Assembly: GCA_036417435.1 (NCBI GenBank)
Contig: CM070913.1
Span: 18,444,680-18,508,679, forward strand
Length of the DNA: 64,000 nucleotides
Direction of reading: 5' to 3'
Source of the DNA: Inia geoffrensis
Lineage: Eukaryota; Chordata; Mammalia; Artiodactyla; Iniidae
Positions 31,842 to 43,299 of this stretch are shown piece by piece. Each line of letters starts with the position of its first letter. Position 1 is the stretch's first letter. The notes under the pieces are model-generated. The model ran no database searches, was not told the origin of the DNA, and worked only from the letters and a program-made list of their open reading frames with translations. Both the position numbers and the translations under genes were made by a program.

Positions 31842-34800
31842 GGTACAAGTATTTCAACATCCAAGCCACATCTCTCAGAAGTCACACACAAAATACTTTG
31901 TCATCCACATGTCCCCAATACTGTTTTAGAAATAGGGCTGTCTCCTTTTCTGTGGCACAGTGTCTCTGGACCTTGGACACCAAGGAATTTGTGCAGCTCA
32001 CATTCAAACACTGAAGAAATGTGAAAGTCACTTTAGTACAGACAAAATCAGAGCCATTAGAATAGAAGGGGTTAAGAGCTGAATGCACTTTTTAGACAGC
32101 TGTTAAGTGCCAAGGCAAGCTCTCTGTGACTAATTATAATACTAAACACCTTCAGTCTGAATTACATATGCTATGTTTCTTAAAACACTACATGAAGTGT
32201 GGGCTTAAGAGTACAGAAGTGGTTATTCTTTACTTGGTCTCTATACTTCCTGTCATCAAAGCAGAGCATGAAGATCGTCATTAAAGAATTGTTTTCTTCC
32301 GACCTACTTGAGAACACTGTGAAATGATCAGTTGTAAAACGTTCTGGAAACTTGACAATGTTGGCCATTAACAGTGACAAAAAAAAAAAAAAAAAAAAAG
32401 AAAAAATGTGTGTCTTGAGGGAGGTCTCTTTCAGCAGAATTGTATAGATACTTTTCTGTTTTAAAATTTTACACTCTAATAAGTAACCTGATTCAAGTTG
32501 GAGGCTTGGGACAGCTTTTATGATCTAGTCTAAATTACAATTAAGAATAGATTAAGAGCCTTTTTAGCTTGCACGTAAGCTAACGAAAATTTAAATTTAC
32601 CTTTACATACTGCGTATTTTATCTCTACAGCTAGTTTTTCCATTGCATCTTAAATCCAATACAGTTAGTATTGGGGGGAAGATTTTAAGATGCTTTCCCT
32701 TTGGCACATGGTACTGCGATGTAGGAGCAGCCTTGTGTACATTTTGGGAGTCGGGGGTTAAGCTTTCAATTTAAAGAATAGGATTTCTCTTCTATGTTCC
32801 ATGACTTAAGTTAGGGGAAAACCAGACCAGAGGATCAGAACAGCTCATTAAGACTCAAGAATTCTAATCATTTCTCTGGGCTTGTCCTTAATCTAAAGCA
32901 TTAAACGATGGCTTTCACTTCTCTGTGGCTCACTGTTTACATCTAACCTCGCGAGACAAAAATGCCACCCAGGGTTTGTTACGTCGGGGATTCAGTTCCC
33001 CTCCAGAGTCTCTTTGGCAACTCAGCTCCACATGTACATTCAGGACTGACATGCTTAGAAGTTGAAGTCTGTCATTGTCGGTGCTACCAAATGATTTGTG
33101 TTTATAAACTTCCTTGTTCTTAGCACAAGAATAAGTAATGTTTTTCTATTTCTCTTTTATTAGAACAAGTTAATATGTACAAAGGAGATCCAAGTATGGT
33201 ATTCATTACAGCCTAAAGTCGAGATACAGAGCGAAAGCCATTTATGGTAAAGGATGTCAAGTCTCTTAGCAAATTTCTTTTCAAGCTACCTTAAAATTTA
33301 ATCAAGTGTCATTTGTATAAACCCAACTCAAATCAAGGGGTCCTAATAAGCCTTTTAAAGATTAGTTGTTTTTGTCAAGTACTATTAAAATGGAAAAAAG
33401 GTACCATGTTTTCACTGATAGAGATGAGCTTATTTTAATATACAGTTGATATCAGAGTTCTATAGATTAGCAAATGAATATTAACTGTTATACTGGAGAT
33501 ATATATATATATATCATACATATATGACTTGCCTTAATATTTCATTATGAAGGCACTAAAAACCTTAGAATTAATTCAAGTATATTCTTTGTGTTTACAA
33601 TGACATTTCCAAAAGAATGCTTTTTTAAAATCACTCAGATACTCTTTTGAGATTAAGACCTTTACTAATTAGTGTCCCATCTTACAGAGATCACGTCTTG
33701 TTCATTTTTGCACTTCTAATAATTAACAAGATCCTGGGGATATATTTGACAATAATAAATATTTGCTGAGCAAAAATGCAGGCACACACTGACATTAGCA
33801 AGTCATATTTAGAAATCTGTCTCCCTCTTTAGGAAAACACAAGTTTTCGACATGCACAACTCAGCACCAATTTGATCTGGAAAACTTGGCCCTTACGGTA
33901 TTTCCTTTAAGACTGATTTGTAATTTATCTCACTGCTTTTACTGAAGGTCATCAGTGGATCTGGGTTCTCTTACCTTTTCCCCCTTCCCCTCGGGTCTTC
34001 CTCAGGGACCATCCCCAAGGAGATGCCCTTCTATCTACATTGGCTTATCTTGTCTACAGAGATGTCCTGAAAGTCTTCTGCAGCAATTGCACGAAGATGA
34101 TCACTGATTGAGGGAAAGACGGACCCAGTCTTCTGCCAAACAGGAACTATCTTGCATCCACCAGGGGAAGGACTGATGCCCTAAGAACAAGGATGGAATC
34201 GTGGAAACCGTCTGAAACCTGGAGGAACATGAACAACTTTTCATAGTGCAGGAAGGTGCAACCCTGCAGTCAGAGAAAATGAACGTAACTTACCATGCTC
34301 ATGGCCATTGCTTACAAGGAACACTGTTCAGAGTGATCATTAACAAACCCAGCCACTCATGTTGCATTATTTGGGCTTAAAGCTGATTGCTTAGCACACT
34401 TCTCCAAGCCTCTTTAGAAGTAGATGCCTTTACCATTTATCACATCTTGCTAATCAGAGAATAATCCAGAGGTGACTATTCTAGACACCTTTTGATGCAA
34501 AGCGGCAATGATGTGGGAAACTTAGGCTTGGGAAAATGTCAGGTTTTTATTCACTCCTGTTTTTATTCTGATTAAAAACATAAGGCTGGGCCTAGGTCAA
34601 TTTCACCAACCTCATAACTTGCTTGGAGCTCCAAAGGCAGATTTTGTAGCTATCTTACGTGCTCAAGAGGCACACCCTACCTCGGTACCACTTCTGCTTC
34701 TGAGACTCTACCTAAGTTTGTTTTTAATGAGTACAATCTCACATACCGCTTAAGATTGCGTCTCAAATCATTCCAGCGTCCCCTCTCTTCCACCTTTGCC

Positions 34801-36026
34801 TGTAAAGCAAAATACACTCTCTGGGATTCAGAAGAAAAGACATTTTATTCTTCCCTTGAGATACCCATCTCATGCAGAACCCGCAACTGGATCCTCCCCT
34901 TGTCTTTTATAATTTGGCCATGGCCTTGGGATCTGGGGACTCCAGCTGCTTTCAATGGCTTTCCTGAAAGCATTGTGTACATTAAGACACTGAGCTCAAC
35001 GGCCAGGTTAGGCTTCCGGTTTCAGTGAAGGAAAAGCAAGCTCATTAAGATAGATCTCTTTGTAAAAAGAGTACTTAAAATTAACATCCTGGGGAAACCA
35101 ACAGAACTTTCTGTTACCTGAATTCTTTCCACACATGGTTCAATGCACCGTTAATGGCTTCCATTTGAAAAAGCAAATTCATCTAGAAAGAAAGATGTTT
35201 TGTAATGTATGTAAGATTTTGTGTTCTTAAGAATACACCAGTTCTTTAGAATTTGGGCAATTCAATCTAAGAATTGCCAGTCATACGTTTTAAACATAAT
35301 TAATCAGGATTTTATTATACTTGAAGTTGCAAACTTCATTGGTTCACAGTTGTGGGTTTGTATACACACTGCTCAGTGAATTTTTTACAAAAGTTAGAGG
35401 GATACGTGAGCACTGATAATTTTGTAGGATTAACATCATCTCCTAAAACATCTGCCTGAGAACCATCCTGCATATTCCCACCCATTTTCCATGTTCACAT
35501 CCCCTGCCGCAACGTCTTCTTCCATTTTGCGAAGGGCCCTACCTTCTACTCTGGTGCACTGCTCCAAATACTAAAAATCTCTGTTAAAATGATGGGTGTT
35601 AAGGAGGCCATTTAACGAGAAATTAATTTGCTATAAACCTGCCTCACTACATATATTTCAATTAAGACCCAAAAGTGACTTCAGCGCCAAGAGTATTTTG
35701 GCTGAAATCAGGATACTCCGAATTGAGATAGATGGTAGAGTAGGATGGTGGGAGAGACTTTCCTTTTCCATACCCTAGTGTCAAACAACACAGATCTCTT
35801 TTAGGAGAGAACCTTGTGAGCAAAAGCAAAGGAAGCTTCAAACTGAAAGCAGCTTTCCCAGTGTATAAGAGATATACTTCAAAGTGTTATGAAATATGAC
35901 TTCTGTTCATCAACTTGAAAACCTGATTTGGCAACAGTCAACATATACCCTAATCTCTCTTTGTGATTTTGAGCCTATTTCTTTCAGGGGGTTTGGCACA
36001 TGGATAATTAGATCATAAACCAATTT
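31842..36026. other. 4.2-kb stretch without recognisable recent insertions
   Basis: No CHR SINE, L1 or LTR was recognised, the longest such stretch in the window. It contains one A-run (32376-32399), a short (TA)n (33499-33515) and one candidate minus-strand exon (35118-35182). Frames at 31832-32014, 31882-32088, 34756-35028 and 35596-35778 have no recognisable motif. Confidence 0.5.
35118..35182 (-). CDS. Candidate internal coding exon of an unidentified gene
   Basis: Minus strand: acceptor CTTTCTTTCTAG (35183-35194), then 65 nt open in one frame, then donor GTAACAG (from 35117 down). The translation (MNLLFQMEAING… to …NHVWKEF, 21 codons plus two bases) reads like a helical segment and overlaps no repeat. 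If read from ATG it starts in phase 0 and ends in phase 2. It lies on the same strand as the candidate terminal exon at 11668-11742, but no linking exon was confirmed. I do not recognise the protein. Confidence 0.25.
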
Positions 36027-36042
36027 AAAGTTTGAGGTTCTA

Positions 36043-36788
36043 CCTCTACACTGTTGGTGGGAATGGAAATTGGTGCAGCCACTATGGAAAACAGCATGGA
36101 GGTCCCTCAAAAAACTAAAAATAGAGTTGGCATATGATCCAGCAATCCCACTCCTAGGCATGTATATGGACAAAACTATAATTCAAAAAGATACATGCAC
36201 CCTTACGGTCATAGCGGCACTATTCACAATAGGCAAGACATGGAAACATCCTAAATGTTTTTATCCATCGGATGGATAAAGATGTGATATATTTATATAC
36301 ACAATGGGATACTACTCAGCCATAAAAAAGAACAAAATAATGCCATCGGCAGCAACATGGATGGACCTAGAGATTATCATACTAAATGAAGTAAGTCAGA
36401 CAGAAAGACAAATATTATGTACCACTTATATGTGGAATCTAAAATATGACACAGATGGACTTATCTACAAAACAGAAACAGACTCACAGACATAGAGAAC
36501 AGATTTGTGGTTGCCCCAGGGGAGGAGAGAGGGAAGGATGGAGTGGGAGTTTGGGGTTAGCAGGTGCAAATCATTATATAGAATGGATAAGCAACAAGGT
36601 CCTACTTGTTGTATAGCACAGAGGACTATATTCAGTATCCTGTGATAAGCCATAATGGAAAAGAATATGAAAAAGAATGTGTGTGTGTGTGTGTGTATAA
36701 CTGAATCACTGTGCTGTACAGCAGAAATTAACACAGCATTGTAAATCAACTATAGTTCAATAAAATTAATTTAAAAAACAATAATAAT
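36043..36788 (+). mobile_element. L1 LINE, 5'-truncated 3' end
   Basis: ORF2 C-terminal motifs ([10 protein letters not shown] at 36070-36279; AIKKNKIMPSAATWMDLE at 36304-36495), then the 3' UTR with a (GT)n tract at 36679-36697. Complete insertion with a 16-bp TSD aaagtttgaggttcta (36027-36042 and 36789-36804). Confidence 0.97.
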
Positions 36789-36919
36789 AAAGTTTGAGGT
36801 TCTAGGAAGATAATTATGTTTCAAAGTAACTGGGTAAGCTGTTAACAGTTCAGAAGAGCCTATTTTCATTCTATCTAATCAGGGACTCCATTTTATTTGT
36901 CTTCAAAGAGCAATAACAT

Positions 36920-37115
36920 TTCACATTTACATTGCAATTTATAATTTGTAGCGATTTTTGACCTATGTAACCTCATTTGATGTTTATACCAACTCCAAAT
37001 GGTGGTCAGAGTCTTTTTATTGAGGGGACTGGGGCTCAGGGAGGGAAGCATGGAACCCAGAGCAAACTCGGGTCTCCCAGCTCCTGGTCCAGTGCTCTTT
37101 CTGCTCTATCAAACT
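36920..37115 (-). mobile_element. MIR SINE
   Basis: Complement of MIR ('aacctcatttgatgtttatacc', 'actggggctcagggaggg', 'ctcctggtccagtgctctttc'). Confidence 0.65.
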
Positions 37116-37187
37116 GACTCTCAACAGTTAGATGAAACCCTCCATTGTTTGGGGCTGTGCCTTCATCTTTACATGAAAAGCCATGCT

Positions 37188-37308
37188 GGACTTCCCAGGC
37201 GGTCCAGTGGTTAAGGTTCCATGCTTCCACTGCAGGAGGTGCAGGTTCAATCATCCCTGGTCCGGGAACTAAGATCCCACATGCCACGTGGTGCAGCCAA
37301 AAAAAAAG
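37188..37308 (+). mobile_element. Short CHR-type SINE
   Basis: 120-bp class ('ggacttcccaggcggtccagtgg' to 'gtggtgcagcc' and a 9-A tail). No clear TSD. Confidence 0.9.
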
Positions 37309-37326
37309 GCAATAAATAAGCAGAGT

Positions 37327-37542
37327 GGGACTTCCCTGGTGGCACGGTGGTTTAGAGTCCGCCTGCCGATGCAGGGGACACGGGTTCGTGCTACGGTCCG
37401 GGAAGATCCCACATGCCGCGGAGCGGCTGGGCCCGTGAGCCATGGCCGCTGAGCCTGCGCGTCCGGACCTTGTGCTCCACAACGGGAGAGGCCAAAACAG
37501 TGAGAGGCCCGCGTACTGAAAAAAAAAAAAAAAAAAAAAAAA
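37327..37542 (+). mobile_element. CHR-2-type SINE
   Basis: 200-bp class lying 18 bp after another CHR SINE in the same orientation. A-tail 37519-37542. No clear TSD. Confidence 0.93.
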
Positions 37543-37544
37543 GC

Positions 37545-38342
37545 TACATAGCTCAACTCTATAAAAATAGAAACAAGTCATGCTAGATGGTGAAGAATGA
37601 CTTTCCTGAAGTTCCACAGTCACTGGTGGACACCTTGAGAATCGGGAGCCAATATCTGGGGTCTGTCTCTTTAATAAAAATATTGATAGTTGCAGTGGAG
37701 AAAGCCCAAAACGCCGGGCCAAAGAAAGAAAAGATGAAATTCTTGCTATACAAACTGTGTAGAGTTAGTATAATTAGAAAGCGTAGAAATCATACCATGA
37801 AGCAAGCACTATTTCTTACATTTCTTAACAGTAAAAATTTCCCTTGTTTCAATTCCTTTCTTAATTTTGTACCACAGTGACATATTGCAGTACAGTGAGA
37901 CCCTGAAATGACAGAAAAACATTGAGGTTAAGTATTGTTTTTAGTCAGATGAGTTGTGAGTTGGGCAAAAATGAAGTTAGACATTGGCAGGCAATGGGAC
38001 CTTTCTCTCATGTGTCCATCGTCACACCTTGTTGACAGGCTGGGGTGTAAAATGTGCATTGCTGGGTTCAACGTATAACGTTTGGCAGGACGTTTTTTTT
38101 TTTTTAATCACAATTGCAAACTAAAGTTTAACTTGATATAAAGAGAGATTAAAAGTCTAAGAACCATCTTTAAAACACAATACCATCCCCAAGTTCTAAG
38201 AAAATAATTTGTTCTCTATAGAAGTTAAGGAAAGAAAATTCCCCCAACAGATGGAACTTACTGCTTTATAAAAAAAATGATGGCCAGGCCAATGAAATGT
38301 TGGGTGGTGTTCTATAACCCAGAGGTCTGTACCCCTGGTATT
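37545..38342. other. No recognisable gene
   Basis: Unassigned. The 97-codon plus-strand frame at 37587-37880 has no recognisable motif. Confidence 0.35.
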
Positions 38343-38345
38343 TGT

Positions 38346-38355
<10 letters not shown>

Positions 38356-38381
<26 letters not shown>

Positions 38382-38571
38382 GGTACGCGGGCCTCTCACT
38401 GCTGTGGCCTCTCCCGTTGCGGAGCACAGGCTCCGGACGCGCAGGTTCAGCGGCCATGGCTCACGGGCCCAGCCGCTCCGCGGCATGTGGGATCTTCCCG
38501 GACCGGGGCACGAACCCGTGTCCCCTGAATCGGCAGGCGGACTCTCAACCACTGCGCCACCAGGGAAACCC
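38356..38571 (-). mobile_element. CHR-2-type SINE
   Basis: Reverse-oriented 200-bp class with a 29-base T-run. TSD tgttttacttttt (38343-38355 and from 38572). Confidence 0.95.
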
Positions 38572-38584
38572 TGTTTTACTTTTT

Positions 38585-40260
38585 CTTTATGCCTTTATTT
38601 TGACCTCTCAATTCTATTCTCTTTCATAGAGTCCGCAGAATTAGTGACCCATGAGGCCATCTGCCTCTCAAGACAATCACTAGTAAGTTCTGCTGTGTTT
38701 AAAGATACCATCCCACTGTAGTAGTTCCCAAAACTCAGCTCTCTTTCTTCTCATGTTCCCTGGATTGACAATATTTAACAACTACCGATTGGAACTGCCA
38801 TTAAAGAAAGTACATACATGAGACCCCAAATCTCTCAAATTCTAAAATCCTGACTACATAAATCTAACACATTTCCTGCATTAGCTGGCTGGTTTAAAAT
38901 GTTATGCTTCATTTATCTCCATGAAAGCTGTCTGTATTTCCAAGAACATGGCAACCATAGGCATTCACTTTATAGGCAAAGTTTCAGATCATCTAACCCT
39001 GTTGCCTATTATGTTATTCCCTCACCTCTCAAATGCTTTCTTAAACCTTGTGATCATCTCGGTAAACAAGTAACAGCTCCATGCTTACAACAAGATTAGA
39101 GCATAGGATAGAAAAATCAAATCATTAAAACAGGTCTTAGACTCAATTTCACTGTGCTTCGTGGTACATATCACCAAAAAACAAATATCTATGCTTGTAT
39201 GATTATGTAGGTTAATGGCCAGACTTAGCCAATGGTCTTTAGTTTCCATCTTGGCTATAAATCAGTATAGAGAAAGAACCCTGCCCTGCTATTCTGTCTT
39301 ATTTCCCTATGTTGACATCAAGGGGACCCATTTTCAAAGAGAATGTTGGTTGGTCATTTCAGGGCACATACTTATGAACATGGAGTTCATTCCTGATAGA
39401 AAAGGAAATTGAGAGTGCCAAAGGACAAGAATTTGGGCTGAGAATAGGAGGAAGAGCTGGCACTAATCCAGCTAGAAGACCTACACACAGATAGGAAAAA
39501 TATAATTTAGAGCAAGTCCTTTATTCCATTAGCTCTCTGTGTAAAGGAGGCCATAACTCCCTTCTCATATGAACCCTCAGAAGAAAGTTCCTAAGACAAT
39601 AAAGTATATTAGGGCAAAAGAGGAAATGGAGTCTGATGAATGTTCCAGAGAAGAACAACTAGCAAAATGATGAAGTAAACTCCTGTTTACATTTCTATTG
39701 TGAGGGATCATCCCTTGTGAGTGTAAGTAATCTCTATGCTTTGATTTTGGCAATCAGCATATAAAAATATTGCCTAAGCCTCAAAAAACAAATCACCATA
39801 AAGGTTCATAGCCTCATAAAGTTTGGTAAATAAGCAACAGAATGGTTTGGAGTGCATTCATAGGACATAGAAACACAGCATTTGGAACTGTTAGCTGAAA
39901 GTAAAATTAAATAAGATGTATCTGTATAAGGCTTACCTTGGAGATGAAGGAAGATACAAAATCAAATATGAAAAGTAATATCTTCAGGGACTGCAATGTA
40001 TGTTGTTTCTAGGTAGAGTTCAATTTACTGAAGATAAAGATACCATGAAGCTTAGCAAACCTGACTATATTTAAAATAGAAAATCATTTCTCTACTTGAA
40101 GGGAAGTCTATTAGCTACATTTTAGTAAACCCTGAACCAAAGAACCTGTGAGCTTCACTCCTCCAGCAGGAAGTATCTTGAGTTGGTTCAGGCTGTATTA
40201 CAGGCTGGTCATTACAACACTTAGAAAAAATGTTATTGTCATCTCCATATTTTACCCAAC
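38585..40260. other. No recognisable gene
   Basis: Unassigned, apart from a splice-like plus-strand segment at 38630-38682 described in the findings. Confidence 0.4.
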
Positions 40261-40265
40261 CTAAG

Positions 40266-40839
40266 TATGATGGTTTCCTAGGGCCATAACAAAGTACCAC
40301 AAACTTGATGGCTTAAAACAACAGAGATTTATTCTCTCACAGTTCTGGAGGCCAGAAGTCTGAAATTAAAGTGTCAACAGGGCCATACTTTTTCTGAAGG
40401 CTCCAGGGAAGCCTCCTTCCTTGCCTCTTCCTAGCTTCTGGCAGTGGCCATCATTTCTTGGCTTGTAGACTCATCACTCCAGTATCTGCCTCTGTCCTCA
40501 TGGGGAGTTTTTTGTGTATGTCTCTGTGTCTTGCTATGGCCTTTTTTTTTTTTTTTTTTTTTTGGCTGTGCAGCTTGAGGATCTTAGTTCCCTGACCAGG
40601 GATTGAACCCCGGCCACAGCAGTGAAAGCACCAAGTCCTAACCACTGGACCACCAGGGAATTCCCAATATGGTCTTTTTATAAGGACACCAGTCACTGGA
40701 TTTAGGGCCCAATCTGATCCAGTGTGATCCCAATTTAACCTAACTAGTTACATCTGCAAAACGCTGTTTCTAGATGAGGTCACATTTTGAGGTTCCAGGT
40801 GGACATGAATTTGCAGGGGACATTATCCAACCCAGTACA
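40266..40839 (-). mobile_element. MLT1-type MaLR LTR split by a SINE
   Basis: Complement of the MaLR LTR ('gtttcctagggccataacaaagtaccacaaac', 'cacagttctggaggccagaagtc', 'gtctttttataaggacaccag', 'catccaacccagtaca'-like). Flanks ctaag / ctagt suggest a decayed 5-bp TSD. Confidence 0.88.
40541..40667 (-). mobile_element. Short CHR-type SINE nested in the LTR
   Basis: 120-bp class, reverse-oriented. It duplicates 'tatgg' of the LTR (40535-40539 and 40668-40672), with further similarity beyond. Confidence 0.94.
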
Positions 40840-40954
40840 CTAGTCAATAAGAAAAATATTTTTTAATAATCAAATATTTTCCAGGAGTCCACAATTTCTA
40901 AACATGTGCACTGTGTTTGGAGGCCAAATATAAGTACTCCAAATTATCCTTTTA

Positions 40955-41075
40955 GAAACAATGGATGCATGTACATGTATGGCTGAGTCCCTTTGCTGTT
41001 CATCTGAAACTATCACAACGTTGTTAATCGGCTAAACTCCAATATAAAATAAAAAGTTAAAAAAGAAAAAGAGGG
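40955..41075 (+). mobile_element. L1 LINE, short 3' end
   Basis: 'tgtatggctgagtccctttgctgtt' and 'aactccaatataaaataaaaag' mark the last ~115 bp of an L1 3' UTR. Confidence 0.75.
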
Positions 41076-41079
41076 TTTT

Positions 41080-41825
41080 TTTCTTGATCCTCAAATGACT
41101 GAAATTATATCTAAGCATTGAACAACTTCTGCTCTGCGGACAGTGATACAGACTACTGTTGCTATTCTTTACTTCACTTTCTAAAATCATTTTTTTAAAC
41201 CAAAGATAGTTCCTTGTTTAAAAAAAAAATGCTTCAGGCTGTTGGGGAAATCCATCACCTGTTTATCCTTTTGGAACAGGACTTTCTTCAGAAACGTATT
41301 CTCATTTTATGTAGTTACAAATGGATTTCATTTTTTCTTATGTACTCTATCATCCTGACTTAGATAAACTCACAACGTTTCTTGGCTTCAGTAAACAAAT
41401 GAATAATGCTAGAGAAACAAATGACAGTCATCATTAAGATTAAAGAGCAAAGCCATGTGGTTAAAATATAAATTTGAAGTCTAGACTTACTGTTTTCCTG
41501 TAGGGAGTGTGAAACATCTCAGACATTTTATATTCCAGAAATTGAATTTACAGTGGTGCTTATACAGGGAGAAGAAACAATTGTATATTTGAGAGTTTTT
41601 TTTTTTTTTAATAACCTAAGTTTGGGGCTAAGGCGTAAAGGAAAAAAAAAAATTATTTCCCAAGAAATGGGAATTTTGTGAATTTTTAACATTGATTTTA
41701 TGGACGCTTTAATCTTCCATGCTCTTGGGCTCAAATATGTTCCTTAAAGATGTTTTAGTCCCTAAAAGAGGAGGGAATAGTCTAAGTCACACACAAACCT
41801 CTGATTCTCATCCCACTCAGGTTCA
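41080..41825. other. No recognisable gene
   Basis: Unassigned AT-rich sequence with several short A- and T-runs. Confidence 0.4.
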
Positions 41826-41829
41826 TGCA

Positions 41830-42662
41830 GGTTTAGAAAATGGGCAGAAGACCTAAATAGATACTTCTACAAAGAAGACATACAGATGGCCAAGTGGCAC
41901 ATGAAAAGCTGCTCAACAACATCAATTGTTAGAGAAATGTAAATCAAAGCTACAATGAGGTATCACCTCACACCAGTTAGAATGGGCATCATCAGAAAAT
42001 CTACAACAAGTGCTGGAGAGGGTGTGGAGAAAAGGGGACCCTCTTGCACTGTTGGTGGGAATGTAAATTGATACAGCCACTATGGAGAACAGTATGGAGG
42101 TTCCTCAAAAAACTAAAAATAGAACTACCATATGACCCAGCAATCCCACTACTGGGCATATACCCTGAGAAAACCATAATTCAAAAAGACACATGCACCC
42201 TAATGTTCATTGCAGCACTATGTACAATAGCCAGGACATGGAAGCAACCTAAACGCCCATCAACAGATAAATGCATAAAGAAGATGTGGTACATATACAC
42301 AATGGAATATTATTCAGCCATAAAAAGGAACGAAGTTGGGTCATTTGTAGAGACGTGGATGGATCTAGAGACTGTCATACAGAGTGAAGTAAGTCAGAAA
42401 GAGAAAAACAAATACCATATATTAACGCATATATATGGAACCTAGAAAAATGGTACATATGAACTGGCTTGCAGGGCAGAAATAGACACACAGATATAGA
42501 GAACAAACTATGGACACCAAGGGGGGAAAGCGGTGGGGGGAAGGGGTGATGGTGGGATGAACTGGGAGATTGGGATTGACATGTATACACTAATATGTAT
42601 AAAATAGATAACTAATAAGAACCTGCTGTATAAAAAAATAAATAAAATAAAATTCAAAAAAA
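41830..42662 (+). mobile_element. Recent L1 LINE, 3' end
   Basis: ORF2 C-terminus from 42044 to 42445, an uninterrupted 133-codon frame ([20 protein letters not shown]…, [24 protein letters not shown]). It is followed by the 3' UTR and an A-rich tail. It is the best preserved L1 coding end in the window. It abuts an older L1. Confidence 0.93.
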
Positions 42663-42664
42663 AA

Positions 42665-43040
42665 AGTCATAGAAAAAGAGATCAAATGTATGGTTACCAG
42701 AGGTGGGGAGTGGGGGGAGGGGGACTTGGATGAAGGTAGTCAGAAGGTATGAACTTCCAATTATAAGATAAATACTAAGGATGTAATGTACAACATGATA
42801 AATATAATTAACACTGCTATATGCTATATGTGAAAGTTAAGAGAATAAATCCTAAGAGTTCTTATCACAAGGAAAAAAGGTTTTTTTCTTTTTCTTAATT
42901 TTGTATGAGATAATGGATGTGCACTAACTTTATGGTGCTCATCAACTCCACGATGTATGTAAGTCAAATCAGGATGCTGTAACTTACACAGTGCTACATG
43001 TCCATTATATCTCAATAAAACTGCAAGAAAATAATTCACC
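42665..43040 (+). mobile_element. Older L1M-type LINE 3' UTR
   Basis: 'ggttaccagaggtggggag', 'gtacaacatgataaatataatta' and 'tccattatatctcaataaaactg' mark the L1M 3' UTR. It begins at the A-tail of the recent L1, which presumably inserted into or beside it. Confidence 0.8.
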
Positions 43041-43064
43041 CACAAAATAATAAAAATAAAAAGA

Positions 43065-43295
43065 GGAGAGGACACAAGACAGAGGCAGAGATTGAGGTGA
43101 TGCTGCCACAAGCCACGGAATGCCAGGAGCCACCAAAAGCTGGAAGACACAAGAAAAGCTTTATCTCTTGGATCCTTCAGACGGAGCATGGCCCTGCCGA
43201 CACCTCCATTTTGGACTCTGGCCTCTGGAACTGTGAGAGAATAAATTTTTGTTGTAAAGTCACCGAGTTAGCAGCCCTAGGAAAGTAATACAAAC
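43065..43295 (+). mobile_element. MaLR LTR, 3' half
   Basis: 'gcatggccctgccgacacctcc', 'ctggcctctggaactgtgagag' and 'cagccctaggaaagtaatac' mark the MaLR LTR 3' half. The 5' half is missing. Confidence 0.8.
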
Positions 43296-43299
43296 ACCT

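Noticed and set aside
37036..37722. 228-codon minus-strand frame, the longest in the window
   Set aside because: It runs antisense through two CHR SINEs and their A-tails into a MIR; there is no host domain.
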